64,000 bases of DNA from Bacteroidota bacterium (GTDB lineage Bacteria > Bacteroidota > Bacteroidia > JAHEXY01): the NCBI GenBank assembly GCA_023251875.1, contig JAHEXY010000003.1, positions 310,001 through 374,000 of the forward strand, read 5' to 3'. Shown in pieces: positions 1-8,630 of the stretch. Numbering within the stretch: position 1 is the stretch's first letter; every line of letters starts with the position of its first letter. Under the pieces are notes generated by a model that saw only the letters and a list, made by a program, of their open reading frames with translations, ran no database searches and was not told the origin of the DNA. The position numbers were made by a program, and so were the translations under genes.

Positions 1-1
1 T

Positions 2-508
2 CAATATTTTTCTGTTCCTAAAATGGATAAAGACGCTTTTTTGCTTGCGCGAATTACCGGTTGGGAAGATTATAATTTAATGTCGGCCAATGCCAATATT
101 TATTACGAAGGCATGTATATTGGCAATTCATACATTAATACACGCAACACATCTGATACGCTTGATATTTCATTGGGCCGCGATAAAAATGTATTGGTAA
201 CCAGAGTTAAATTGAAAGATTTGTGTGAGAAAAAAATAATAGGATCAACAAAAAAAGAGACCTTTACTTTTGAAATTACGGTAAGAAATAACAAAAAACA
301 AAATATAGAAATGATGCTAGAAGATCAAATTCCTATTTCTCAAAATGAAGATGTTGAAGTGGAACTACTTGAATCTACATCTGCTAATTATGATGAAGAA
401 GAAGGGAAACTCTCTTGGCCTTTAAAGCTTACAGCAGGAGAAACAAAAAAAATACGACTTTCTTATTCTGTTAAATATCCTAAAGATAAGGTGATTGGCA
501 ATTTATAA
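2..508 (+). CDS. DUF4139 domain protein (MuiA-like), C-terminal part, 5' truncated by window
   Basis: The reading frame is open from base 2, so the gene starts before the window; the first internal ATG at 23 is not a credible start. The visible 169 residues match the end of the DUF4139 (mucoidy inhibitor MuiA-like) family: an LLARITGW segment, then SDTLDISLGRDKN, an FEITVRNNK strand, DQIPIS, and a closing SYSVKYPKDK before the stop. These proteins are secreted or surface-associated beta-sandwich proteins of unknown function, usually about 550-650 residues with an N-terminal DUF4140. Family membership is recognised from conserved strings; the biological role is not known. A GC-rich palindrome follows the stop directly. 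Confidence 0.8.
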   Translation, partial: QYFSVPKMDKDAFLLARITGWEDYNLMSANANIYYEGMYIGNSYINTRNTSDTLDISLGRDKNVLVTRVKLKDLCEKKIIGSTKKETFTFEITVRNNKKQNIEMMLEDQIPISQNEDVEVELLESTSANYDEEEGKLSWPLKLTAGETKKIRLSYSVKYPKDKVIGNL

Positions 509-545
509 CCCCTCTCCAGCTCTCCCCAAAGGGGAGAGGGTTGGG
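509..545. repeat. GC-rich palindrome of the CTCTCCCC/GGGGAGAG family
   Basis: An 8-bp perfect stem, CTCTCCCC (520-527) and GGGGAGAG (531-538), closes a 3-base AAA loop and is preceded by a half copy, CCCTCTCC. It begins at the stop codon of the DUF4139 gene. It has no T-run, so it may stop or stabilise transcripts, but it is one of at least eight related copies in the window and is best seen as a dispersed repeat. Confidence 0.8.
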
Positions 546-695
546 AAGTGCAAATTTGTATGTTTTGCAAGTATGTAAAAGCTTCTTACAAATTTATGCC
601 GTAAAAATTCGTGTTAATTTGTGAAATTCGTGTCTAAAAAAAGAGTGGGTTCAAACTTTGAGCAAATCTTTAATCTATTCTTTTGAAAAAAATAC

Positions 696-703
696 TATTT
701 TTG
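696..703 (+). promoter_or_regulatory. Possible -7 promoter element for nuoG
   Basis: TATTTTTG fits the Bacteroidota -7 consensus TAnnTTTG and lies 16 bases before the nuoG ATG, giving a leader of about ten bases or less. No good TTTG -33 box stands at the usual spacing, so the call is tentative. Confidence 0.35.
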
Positions 704-719
704 AACAAAGCTAAAATAT

Positions 720-1727
720 ATGCCCAAAGTAACCATTGACGGAATAGAAATAGAAGTACCGGACGGTACCACCATATTAAATGCAGCACGTATGATTGGA
801 GGCGAAATTGTTCCTCCCGCAATGTGTTACTATTCTAAACTTGAAGGTAGTGGAGGTAAGTGTAGAACTTGTATTGTAAAAGTTACGCAAGGCTCTGCAA
901 AAGATCCACGGCCAATGCCCAAACCTGTTGCTTCTTGTAGAACAACCGTAATGGATGGTATGGTAGTACAAAACATTACATCTCCTGATTTGTTGGAAGC
1001 TCGTAAAGGTGTTGTTGAATTTTTATTGGTAAACCATCCTCTCGACTGTCCTATTTGTGATCAAGCAGGCGAATGTGATTTACAAAATCTAGCTTATAAA
1101 CATGGAGCTTCTAATACCCGATATGAATTTGAAAGAAGAACTTTTGAAAAAATTGATATTGGCGATAAGATAAAACTACACATGACTCGCTGCATTTTAT
1201 GCTACCGTTGTACTTATGTAGCCGATCAATTAACCAATACACGTGTACATGGCATTATGAACAGAGGTGATCATGCTGAAATAAGTACATACATTCAAAA
1301 GGCTGTGGATAATGATTATTCTGGAAATATGATTGATGTTTGTCCGGTTGGGGCATTAACAGATAAAACATTTCGTTTTAAAAGTCGCGTTTGGTTTACA
1401 AAACCTGTAGATGCGCATCGAGACTGTAAGAAATGTAGTGGAAAAGTAGCATTATGGTATAAAGGAGATCAAATTTTAAGAATTACTGCTCGTAAAGACA
1501 AATATGGAGAAGTAGAAAGTTTTATTTGCAACGAATGTAGATTTGAAAAAAAGAGAACTAGCGACTGGGTAATTGAAGGTCCTCGCCACATTGAAAATAC
1601 TTCTGTTATTTCACAAAATCATTATGAAACTTTAAATAATCTCAAGCTGCAAATTACGCAACAGCAAAAAAAATTGGAGAAAAAAAGCCCCATCCAACCT
1701 TCCCCAAAGGGGAAGACAACTATCTAG
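720..1727 (+). CDS. nuoG: NADH-quinone oxidoreductase subunit G, short iron-sulfur form
   Basis: This is the iron-sulfur subunit of respiratory complex I, which carries electrons from NADH through several clusters in the peripheral arm. The 335 residues hold an N-terminal ferredoxin-like [2Fe-2S] domain (CYYSKLEGSGGKCRTC, about residues 37-52), the His/Cys3 cluster segment HPLDCPICDQAGECDLQN (about 106-123), and a 4Fe-4S segment with CILCYRC and DVCPVGALTDK. The large molybdopterin-like domain of the roughly 900-residue enterobacterial protein is absent; short NuoG proteins are usual in Bacteroidota. No other nuo gene is next to it, which is unusual. The last ten or so residues (QPSPKG region) are translated from a dispersed palindrome. 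It could belong to another NADH-linked complex, but the motif set favours NuoG. Confidence 0.85.
   Translation: MPKVTIDGIEIEVPDGTTILNAARMIGGEIVPPAMCYYSKLEGSGGKCRTCIVKVTQGSAKDPRPMPKPVASCRTTVMDGMVVQNITSPDLLEARKGVVEFLLVNHPLDCPICDQAGECDLQNLAYKHGASNTRYEFERRTFEKIDIGDKIKLHMTRCILCYRCTYVADQLTNTRVHGIMNRGDHAEISTYIQKAVDNDYSGNMIDVCPVGALTDKTFRFKSRVWFTKPVDAHRDCKKCSGKVALWYKGDQILRITARKDKYGEVESFICNECRFEKKRTSDWVIEGPRHIENTSVISQNHYETLNNLKLQITQQQKKLEKKSPIQPSPKGKTTI
1689..1720. repeat. GC-rich palindrome overlapping the nuoG 3' end
   Basis: CTTCCCC (1699-1705), loop AAA, GGGGAAG (1709-1715). It is a sequence-diverged copy of the 509-545 element with a compensatory change in the stem (T-A replacing C-G in the middle), and it encodes the final residues of nuoG. 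Confidence 0.75.
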
Positions 1728-1770
1728 CCATCTTTAAAGTTTAAATATAAAATCTATAATTAAATCGGAA

Positions 1771-1807
1771 TTTCCCTCTCCTTCGGAGAGGGATTATGGG
1801 AGAGGTT
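1771..1807. repeat. GC-rich palindrome between nuoG and the symporter gene
   Basis: CCCTCTCC (1774-1781), loop TTC, GGAGAGGG (1785-1792), then ATTATGGGAGAGG. The element overlaps the 3' end of the minus-strand symporter gene, so the terminal Pro-Leu-Pro and the stop codon of that protein come from the repeat. It could act as a bidirectional terminator between convergent genes. Confidence 0.8.
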
Positions 1808-2999
1808 TTAATTCATTTTCCCATTTAGAAACAACAGCTGTAGCAACAGCATTGCCAACTACATTAGTTGCAGAACGGCCCATATCTAATATTTGATCGA
1901 TTCCCAAAACAAGAAGTAAACCCTCTACAGGAATATGAAATGTAGCCAATGTTCCGGCTATTACAACTAAAGAAGCTCTGGGCACCCCAGCCATTCCTTT
2001 ACTAGTTACAAGTAATATTAACATCATGGTAATTTCTTGATGTAAACTTAGTTCAATACCATAGGCTTGGGCAATAAATACAGTTGCAAAGGTCATGTAC
2101 ATAATAGAACCATCAAGGTTAAAAGAATAACCCAAGGGTAAAACAAAACTTACTATTCTATTACTACAACCAAAATTTTCGAGACCTTGAATGGTTTTGG
2201 GAAAAGCAGATTCTGAACTGGCTGTGCTAAAAGCAAGCAAAGCTGGTTCTTTAATATGAGACAATAACTTAAAAAAGGGTATTCTTAAAATAGTACAGAT
2301 ACCAAAAAGAATGATAAAAATAAAGAACAACAAGCCTCCAAAAAAACAAGCCATGAGATAGGCATAACCATATAGCACATCAATGCCTTGTTTAGCCACA
2401 ACAGCTGCCATTGCGCCAAACACGCCCATTGGGGCAAATGCCATTACATAATTAGTAACCTTAAGCATAATGTGCATAGCAGCATCTATTACCTTAATCA
2501 TGGGCTTACTCTGTTCACCAATAGCTGCCGCTGCAATTCCAAAAAACAAGGAAAAAATAACAATAGGTAAAATTTCATTATTGGCTAAAGCCTGAAAAAT
2601 ACTAGTAGGAAATATATGTGAAATAAAATCATTAAAATTTAGGACTTGCGTTTGCACACCGGTTTCAGCACCTTGAGCAGGAAGTTCAATATGCATAAAA
2701 TGTCCGGGCTTAAAAATATTTACAATAATAAGCCCTAGTATCAAAGCCAATGCCGTTGCAAATTGAAAATATAAAATGGTTTTAATTCCAATTCTGCTTA
2801 CAGCTTTAAAATCCCCCAGTTTAGCTACTCCCATTACAAGCGTAGTAAAAACCAATGGAGCAATAATCATTTTAATAAGACGAAGAAAAATATCACTCAG
2901 AATTTTCAAGTCAGTTGCAAAATCTTTAAAAAAATGCCCAAGAAAGATACCCAGTAGCATTCCTAAAAAAATTTGAGTAGTAAGTTTTGGAGCCTTCAT
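1794..2999 (-). CDS. Dicarboxylate/amino acid:cation symporter (DAACS family)
   Basis: A 401-residue inner-membrane carrier of the glutamate/aspartate and C4-dicarboxylate family (GltP/DctA-like), which moves acidic substrates with Na+ or H+. The whole length is hydrophobic, with helices alternating with short loops. Family signatures are visible: the serine-rich re-entrant loop STASSESAFPKTI, the NLDGSIMYM segment matching the NMDGT motif, and MAGVPRASLVV matching the second hairpin loop. The length is typical. The substrate cannot be told from sequence alone. The gene is monocistronic, convergent with nuoG, and its last codons are supplied by a palindromic repeat. The start is the ATG giving MKAPKLTTQIFLG, a short cytoplasmic end before the first helix. 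Confidence 0.9.
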   Translation of the reverse strand: MKAPKLTTQIFLGMLLGIFLGHFFKDFATDLKILSDIFLRLIKMIIAPLVFTTLVMGVAKLGDFKAVSRIGIKTILYFQFATALALILGLIIVNIFKPGHFMHIELPAQGAETGVQTQVLNFNDFISHIFPTSIFQALANNEILPIVIFSLFFGIAAAAIGEQSKPMIKVIDAAMHIMLKVTNYVMAFAPMGVFGAMAAVVAKQGIDVLYGYAYLMACFFGGLLFFIFIILFGICTILRIPFFKLLSHIKEPALLAFSTASSESAFPKTIQGLENFGCSNRIVSFVLPLGYSFNLDGSIMYMTFATVFIAQAYGIELSLHQEITMMLILLVTSKGMAGVPRASLVVIAGTLATFHIPVEGLLLVLGIDQILDMGRSATNVVGNAVATAVVSKWENELKPLP

Positions 3000-3062
3000 A
3001 AATGATTTTATTTATAAAAGTAAATAAATATCAGAATTATGTAGCTTTTCTCTTTTTTAATT

Positions 3063-5003
3063 CTATCTCACAACAAAACTTTTACTTACCCTATTATTTG
3101 CATCTGTTAAAACTACAACATAAATACCCTTTCCGTAATTAGAAACATTCATTTGTTTTGAATATGTTCCTTTGAAATTACTTACCGATTCTTGATAGAT
3201 TAATTGCCCTAGTATATTCCTAATATCTAACAAAAATGTTGAGGGTAATATAACATTAAATGAAAGGGTGAAATTTCCATCATTGGGATTAGGATACAAA
3301 TTAAAATCAGAGTAAAATTCATCTGTTTGGTCAATTGAAGATAAAGAATCTTTTGATTTAGTAACGGTCATAGTAATTGAATTAGAAGTAGCATCTTTTT
3401 TACTTACACAAGTTTCACTTGATGTTAATGTGCATTTTACAATTTGGCCGTTTGTTAAACTTGTAGTGGTATAGGTAGAACTATTCGTTCCCACATTTAC
3501 ACCACTTACTTTCCATTGATAAGTTGGATTTGAACCACCATTAGTGGGTGTTGCTTTAAAAGTAACAGAAGAGCCTTTTACCGTTGGATTAGAGCCGGAA
3601 CCTATAGCTATAGATACAGCAGGTGTTATAGTAGATGTAACACCCATTGTAATTGAATTAGAAACAGCCGTAATTTGACTAACACAACTTGCATTGGATG
3701 TTAAAATACAACTTACTATTTGGCCATTCGTTAATGAAGACGTTGAATAAGATGGACTATTCGTTCCTACACTTTTTCCATTTACCTTCCACTGATAAGT
3801 TGGATTAGAACCACCATAAGTTTGTGTTGCTAAAAATGTTATTGTTGAACCCGAACATGTGGGATTACTACCATACGACTCTGTAATAGTAAGTGTAGGA
3901 GTATATGAAGTAATAAACATGGTTATTGAATTGGATGAGGCAGGATTGTTTTGAGCTCCTATAGTACTTGATTTCATTTCACAAGTAATCACTTGTCCAT
4001 CTTTTATATTGGTAGCAGTATAAGTTGAACTATTTGTTCCTACTTTCAGCCCATCCACCATCCATTTATAAGCGGGATTTTTACCTCCATTATAGGCAGT
4101 AGCAGTAAACGTTAATGATTCTCCTGCACAACTAGGATTATTTCCTCCCGTTTGTTCAATAGCACAAACCGGATTTTTATAAAGGCTTATATAATTTTCT
4201 AATACAGAATCAATATAGGCAGGAGAAGTTGCAAATCCTTCATGGCCTAAATTGGCATCTTGTATAAATATATCAACTGAGGCTCCTTCTGAAATAAGCC
4301 AATTGTTTGCATTAGTCATACCCACACAACCCGATCCTGTTGTATTGGGGTCTTGCCCTCCACAATATAAACTCCAATGCTTTCCTGAAAAAAGATTTGT
4401 TCCATAATCACCTTTGTATATATCATGGTATAATGCATAAGAAGAATCAGGATTACCTGCATTAGACATAACATCACAAAAATAATTTTTACCGCCATAT
4501 AAATCTTCAAACGCAATGGCATAAGAACGACTAGCTCCTCTACTAAAACCATGCAAAAGAGCTTTTCCGGCAGGGTAATTTATTTTTGTAAGTGCGTAAT
4601 CTATATCCGTATAAATTACCGTATCATTAAAATAATTATCCGGATCAACAGCTGCATCTCCTCTATACCATTGTAATGCTATTATTCCACAATTGTATTT
4701 TTGAGCTTCGGTACGCCATTCATAAAAACGATTAAAAGCATTGCCATCACTACCATGAAGTGTAACAATTACAGGACATAGAGAAGGTGTTACTCCTTCA
4801 GGAAACCAAGTAACATAAAATGAATTTCCATCTGGCGTTGGCAAAATTTCAGCACCATTATCAATTGCGCTTTGTACACCACTGGGGTCTTTTTGATATG
4901 CTTCGTAATACAAAGCTTGTGCTACCGGAGAAAGAGATTGTGTAAATGAAAACTGAATAATAATGCATTGCATCACTAAAATAATTTGTAGTTTTTTTAC
5001 CAT
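3063..5003 (-). CDS. Secreted alpha/beta-hydrolase (esterase-like) with three Ig-like modules and T9SS sorting domain
   Basis: The start is placed at the ATG at 5003, because it gives a compact signal peptide (MVKKLQIILVMQCIIIQ) ending near FTQS; a longer upstream frame has no signal-like start. The mature head (about residues 25-300) is an alpha/beta-hydrolase with the nucleophile elbow GFSRGAS (Ser154) and a candidate catalytic His in LGHEGF. Three Ig-like modules of about 92 residues follow, each with an N-P-[ST]-C/V start and a TYQWKV-type core. A type A T9SS sorting domain (YPNPNDGNFTLSF ... KSFVVR) ends the protein. It has a shorter paralogue at 53488-54558. Substrate unknown; it resembles poly-ester or carbohydrate esterases only at fold level. 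Export through the outer membrane by T9SS is inferred. Confidence 0.85.
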   Translation of the reverse strand: MVKKLQIILVMQCIIIQFSFTQSLSPVAQALYYEAYQKDPSGVQSAIDNGAEILPTPDGNSFYVTWFPEGVTPSLCPVIVTLHGSDGNAFNRFYEWRTEAQKYNCGIIALQWYRGDAAVDPDNYFNDTVIYTDIDYALTKINYPAGKALLHGFSRGASRSYAIAFEDLYGGKNYFCDVMSNAGNPDSSYALYHDIYKGDYGTNLFSGKHWSLYCGGQDPNTTGSGCVGMTNANNWLISEGASVDIFIQDANLGHEGFATSPAYIDSVLENYISLYKNPVCAIEQTGGNNPSCAGESLTFTATAYNGGKNPAYKWMVDGLKVGTNSSTYTATNIKDGQVITCEMKSSTIGAQNNPASSNSITMFITSYTPTLTITESYGSNPTCSGSTITFLATQTYGGSNPTYQWKVNGKSVGTNSPSYSTSSLTNGQIVSCILTSNASCVSQITAVSNSITMGVTSTITPAVSIAIGSGSNPTVKGSSVTFKATPTNGGSNPTYQWKVSGVNVGTNSSTYTTTSLTNGQIVKCTLTSSETCVSKKDATSNSITMTVTKSKDSLSSIDQTDEFYSDFNLYPNPNDGNFTLSFNVILPSTFLLDIRNILGQLIYQESVSNFKGTYSKQMNVSNYGKGIYVVVLTDANNRVSKSFVVR

Positions 5004-5251
5004 AAGAATAAATTTAAAATAATTACGAGATGGTTTATCGGAAGCAAAATTCAGTTCAACAAATGCAAATAAGTACAAAATGTTGATCTCAAATTTATAA
5101 TTGTAAAATACGTAGCGACACAATAAAATTCAACCTCAATTTAATGCATTTAAATACGTAAAAAGATCATTTTTTTACGCTATTATCCAGCACACTTCTA
5201 ATTGACAGATGTTTACAAAAAACAAGGTTGGAAAAACAGTATAACAATTCA

Positions 5252-8200
5252 CTAATTTATTGAATTGTAAAATGTTTGTAGTTCTGAATAAGCCAATTGA
5301 AATTCTTTAGATAATTCATCTATAAGTAGTGGTAATTTTTCTAGCTCTACTTGTTTTCTCGAAATGAGCTCAATCGTTTTCAACCTATCTAATAAATGAG
5401 GCAAGCCCATATATAAATAGGTAGGAAGTATGGCATGGCATAAATCAGCCAAAACCACCCAATCAGAATTTTCTCCTGCTAACTTGATAGCATTTATTTC
5501 TTGAGGAGTATCTTTTAAAAATGCAGCGATCCTATTTTTCATTCTTGTAGTAGTATTACTGCTCACATTTTTAATTTTTTCAAAATCTACCCTTATAGGT
5601 TTGTCACTATTTTCATTGTCGTGACGAAGAATATATTTATTAATTTTCTCAAAAAGAAGAGAAGGAGTAAATGGCTTTGTGATATAATCATCTATTCCGG
5701 CTTGCATGCATTTTTCAACTACTCCCGGCAATGCATGTGCCGTCATGGCAACAATTGGGATATTTTTAATACCAGCGGACATTTGATTACGAATATACCT
5801 AGAGGTTTCATAACCATCCATTACAGGCATTTGTATATCGAGTAAAATCAAATCATACTTTTTATTTTTACTTAAATAAGCAATTGCTTCTTTGCCATTT
5901 TCAGCTATATCAATCAATAAATTTTTATTCCATTCAATTAATGTATCAAAAACTACTATTTGATTAAAATGATTGTCTTCAACCAATAAAATATTTATTT
6001 CTAAATCTCGAAGTTCTAAATTATCAATAGGGGATACAGGTAACTGTTGAATAAGGCTATTGGATTTATTTACCTTTACTATAAAACTAAACTCCGTTTC
6101 AATACCCACCTCACTTTTAACTGTAATGGAGCCTCCCAACATTTCAACTAAACGTTTAACAATGGAAAGCCCCAAGCCCGTTCCACCTAATTCTCTACTG
6201 TTCGTATTATTTACCTGAGTAAATTTCTCAAATATTAAATCCATCTTATCAGTAGGAATACCAATTCCGGTATCTTTAACAGAAAACAACAAATCTAATG
6301 CACTTTCATACTCTTGTTTTACAAGTAAGGCTATTTCAATACTTCCCTTATTGGTAAATTTAATTGCATTAGAAAATAGATTTAATAATATTTGATTGAG
6401 TTTTACTTTATCTGTCTGTATTATTGGAGGAAGTTTTTCATCTATTATCAAATGAAATGCAATGCCTTTTTCATGAATAAAAAACAATTGAGAATTTTGT
6501 AATTCTTTTAGCAAGGTTCTTAAATCAAAATCTACAATTTCGAGTTCTATTTTAACGGATTCGAGTTTAGATATATTTAAAATATTATTGATTAATAAAA
6601 GTAGGTGACTGGAATTAAGTCTAATACCATCAATATAATCCTTTTCTTTTTCTTTAATATTTATAGAATTTTGAAGTAGGTTTGAAAATCCAAGAACGGC
6701 ATTGAGTGGAGTTCTAATTTCATGGCTCATATTGGTTAAAAACTGATCTTTCATTTCAGCAGTTTTTTTTGCCAATTCATTTGCCAATAAAATTTCTTCT
6801 GTTCTTTTTTGCTCACTAATATCTTGTATAAGACCTGTCACCTTATAGGGAATATTATTCTCATTTCGATAAATTTTTGCAATGCTGTTAACAAAAATGA
6901 ATGTGTCATCTTTTTTCTTGGCCCTATATTGCTGAACAAGTTCTTTTTCTGTTTGCAAAGCCATTTCAAATCTTTCGGTAACCCTTACCTTATCATCAGG
7001 ATGAACGATATCTTTGGTTACATTAGAATCAATGCTGAGATTGCTATTTATTCCAAAGATTTCATATAAACCTTCTGACCATACTATTTTCGAATTCCGT
7101 AAGTCATATACATAGCTTCCTATTTTTGCTAGTTTCTGAACTTCATTAAGATGTTTCTGATTCTCTTCAATTATTTTTTCCTTTTCCTTTATATTACTAA
7201 TATCCGTTATACGCACAAGAACCCTATCTGCATTATCAATTTTAATATATTTACTTGTGTATGCACCCCAAAAAGTTCTTCCACTCTTTGTAATATAAAC
7301 TACCTCATCTCCATGTTGTTTATTCTGGTTTATTTTAGTCTTAATATCATCGAGCTCTTGTTGCGAAAGTCTATTTAAGCGTAAATCCAAACCATTTAAG
7401 ATTAGAAAATCTTCTTTACTTTCATATTCAAACATGGCAACAGCAGAACTATTACAATCAACAATTGAATTATCAATTTTATTAAAAATGATAATGGCAT
7501 CCGATGATTCATTGTAAATGGTAGAAAAAATTTCTTCTCTTCGTTTATACTTATCGCTCAATTCTTTTAATTCTGTAATATCCGCAATACACAATTGTAC
7601 CAAGGCATCTTCATTAATATTAAACATACTAACCGAAATATTTCCCCAAAAGGTCTTATTTTTAAAGGTGGTATATTCTACATCTTCTATCCATATTTTA
7701 CCTTCTTTTAATTGCTCTTGAATATACATAAGCCTTTCTTTATTGATCGGATTTGACCTTAATGCAATTCCATTTTTTCCTATCAAATCATCTTTAGTTT
7801 TTGCTTCAAATAAAGACACTGCACGATCATTACATTCCAATATTTCAGTATTGGCCGGATTTACGATTAAAATAGCATCGCTAGAAGTATTAAAAATGGT
7901 TTTAAATAAGCTGTAATTAAATTTATCATTTTCAATCATTCTTATTCTTCCAAAATTCATTATTGTACTGATAACAATTGAAATAAACATCACTTTAATT
8001 AACAAAAAGACTGTTGTATCGCTTGGAGCATAAAAAATAATACAAGTAGAGGTAGCAAGAAAAAATAATGATGCAATTATTACCAATTGTTTTCTGTTTT
8101 GAATTAAAAACAGGGTTACAATTTGCATTAATAAAATATTGGTAGTTTGCCCTGTATTAAACTTGTTATAAATACCAACCAAAAGAGAATGAATATTGTA

Positions 8201-8461
8201 TAATAAAGCAATTGCTATAAATAAGTCGAGTAGTTTTTTTTTCAGAAATACATTATAATAAGAGCCAATGCCAACCGCTAAAGTTAAAATACCCAAAGCA
8301 ACTCTAGTATAATAAAGCTGAGTTGATTCAATATGAATTACAAAGCAGTTGTAGATTCCTGAAATTGGATAAAAGCAACCTTGTACAATCAAAATAATTT
8401 GAATCCAAGAATTATCATTTAATTTATTATTAAAAATATTTTGAACTTTACTCTGTAGCAT
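5252..8461 (-). CDS. Membrane-bound hybrid sensor histidine kinase with PAS, REC and HPt domains
   Basis: A 1069-residue phosphorelay protein. Residues about 15-175 are strongly hydrophobic and form several membrane helices. Three PAS-type sensor domains follow (about 183-300, 305-425 and 440-560), the third of the PAS_3 kind with a PYKVTGLIQDISEQK end. The kinase core has the H-box MSHEIRTPLNAVLGF with His580, an HATPase domain with N, G1 (DTGIGIP) and G2 (GGTGLGLSI) boxes, a receiver domain with LLDIQMPVMDG (phospho-acceptor Asp875), and an HPt domain with a predicted phospho-His1009 in LADLCHAIL. All four phosphorelay residues are present, so it should be able to pass phosphate to a separate response regulator, which is not encoded nearby. 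The signal is unknown. Confidence 0.92.
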   Translation of the reverse strand: MLQSKVQNIFNNKLNDNSWIQIILIVQGCFYPISGIYNCFVIHIESTQLYYTRVALGILTLAVGIGSYYNVFLKKKLLDLFIAIALLYNIHSLLVGIYNKFNTGQTTNILLMQIVTLFLIQNRKQLVIIASLFFLATSTCIIFYAPSDTTVFLLIKVMFISIVISTIMNFGRIRMIENDKFNYSLFKTIFNTSSDAILIVNPANTEILECNDRAVSLFEAKTKDDLIGKNGIALRSNPINKERLMYIQEQLKEGKIWIEDVEYTTFKNKTFWGNISVSMFNINEDALVQLCIADITELKELSDKYKRREEIFSTIYNESSDAIIIFNKIDNSIVDCNSSAVAMFEYESKEDFLILNGLDLRLNRLSQQELDDIKTKINQNKQHGDEVVYITKSGRTFWGAYTSKYIKIDNADRVLVRITDISNIKEKEKIIEENQKHLNEVQKLAKIGSYVYDLRNSKIVWSEGLYEIFGINSNLSIDSNVTKDIVHPDDKVRVTERFEMALQTEKELVQQYRAKKKDDTFIFVNSIAKIYRNENNIPYKVTGLIQDISEQKRTEEILLANELAKKTAEMKDQFLTNMSHEIRTPLNAVLGFSNLLQNSINIKEKEKDYIDGIRLNSSHLLLLINNILNISKLESVKIELEIVDFDLRTLLKELQNSQLFFIHEKGIAFHLIIDEKLPPIIQTDKVKLNQILLNLFSNAIKFTNKGSIEIALLVKQEYESALDLLFSVKDTGIGIPTDKMDLIFEKFTQVNNTNSRELGGTGLGLSIVKRLVEMLGGSITVKSEVGIETEFSFIVKVNKSNSLIQQLPVSPIDNLELRDLEINILLVEDNHFNQIVVFDTLIEWNKNLLIDIAENGKEAIAYLSKNKKYDLILLDIQMPVMDGYETSRYIRNQMSAGIKNIPIVAMTAHALPGVVEKCMQAGIDDYITKPFTPSLLFEKINKYILRHDNENSDKPIRVDFEKIKNVSSNTTTRMKNRIAAFLKDTPQEINAIKLAGENSDWVVLADLCHAILPTYLYMGLPHLLDRLKTIELISRKQVELEKLPLLIDELSKEFQLAYSELQTFYNSIN

Positions 8462-8630
8462 AAAAATTAAATAGTAATGTGTTTAATAAAAGTAAAATAA
8501 GGTAAATTAAGTCTGGTAAAAAATAAATTAATTATATAAATTGTGTAATCATAAAAGAAAGAACATAGGAGGATGCCTTTGTTAATGAAATAACAACAAC
8601 TAGAATTGAAATTAATTTCAAAAAAATAAA

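Noticed and set aside
5004-5123. Longer N-terminus for the Ig-like esterase (start at 5123)
   Set aside because: It would put 40 non-signal residues before an excellent signal peptide, so the ATG at 5003 is preferred.
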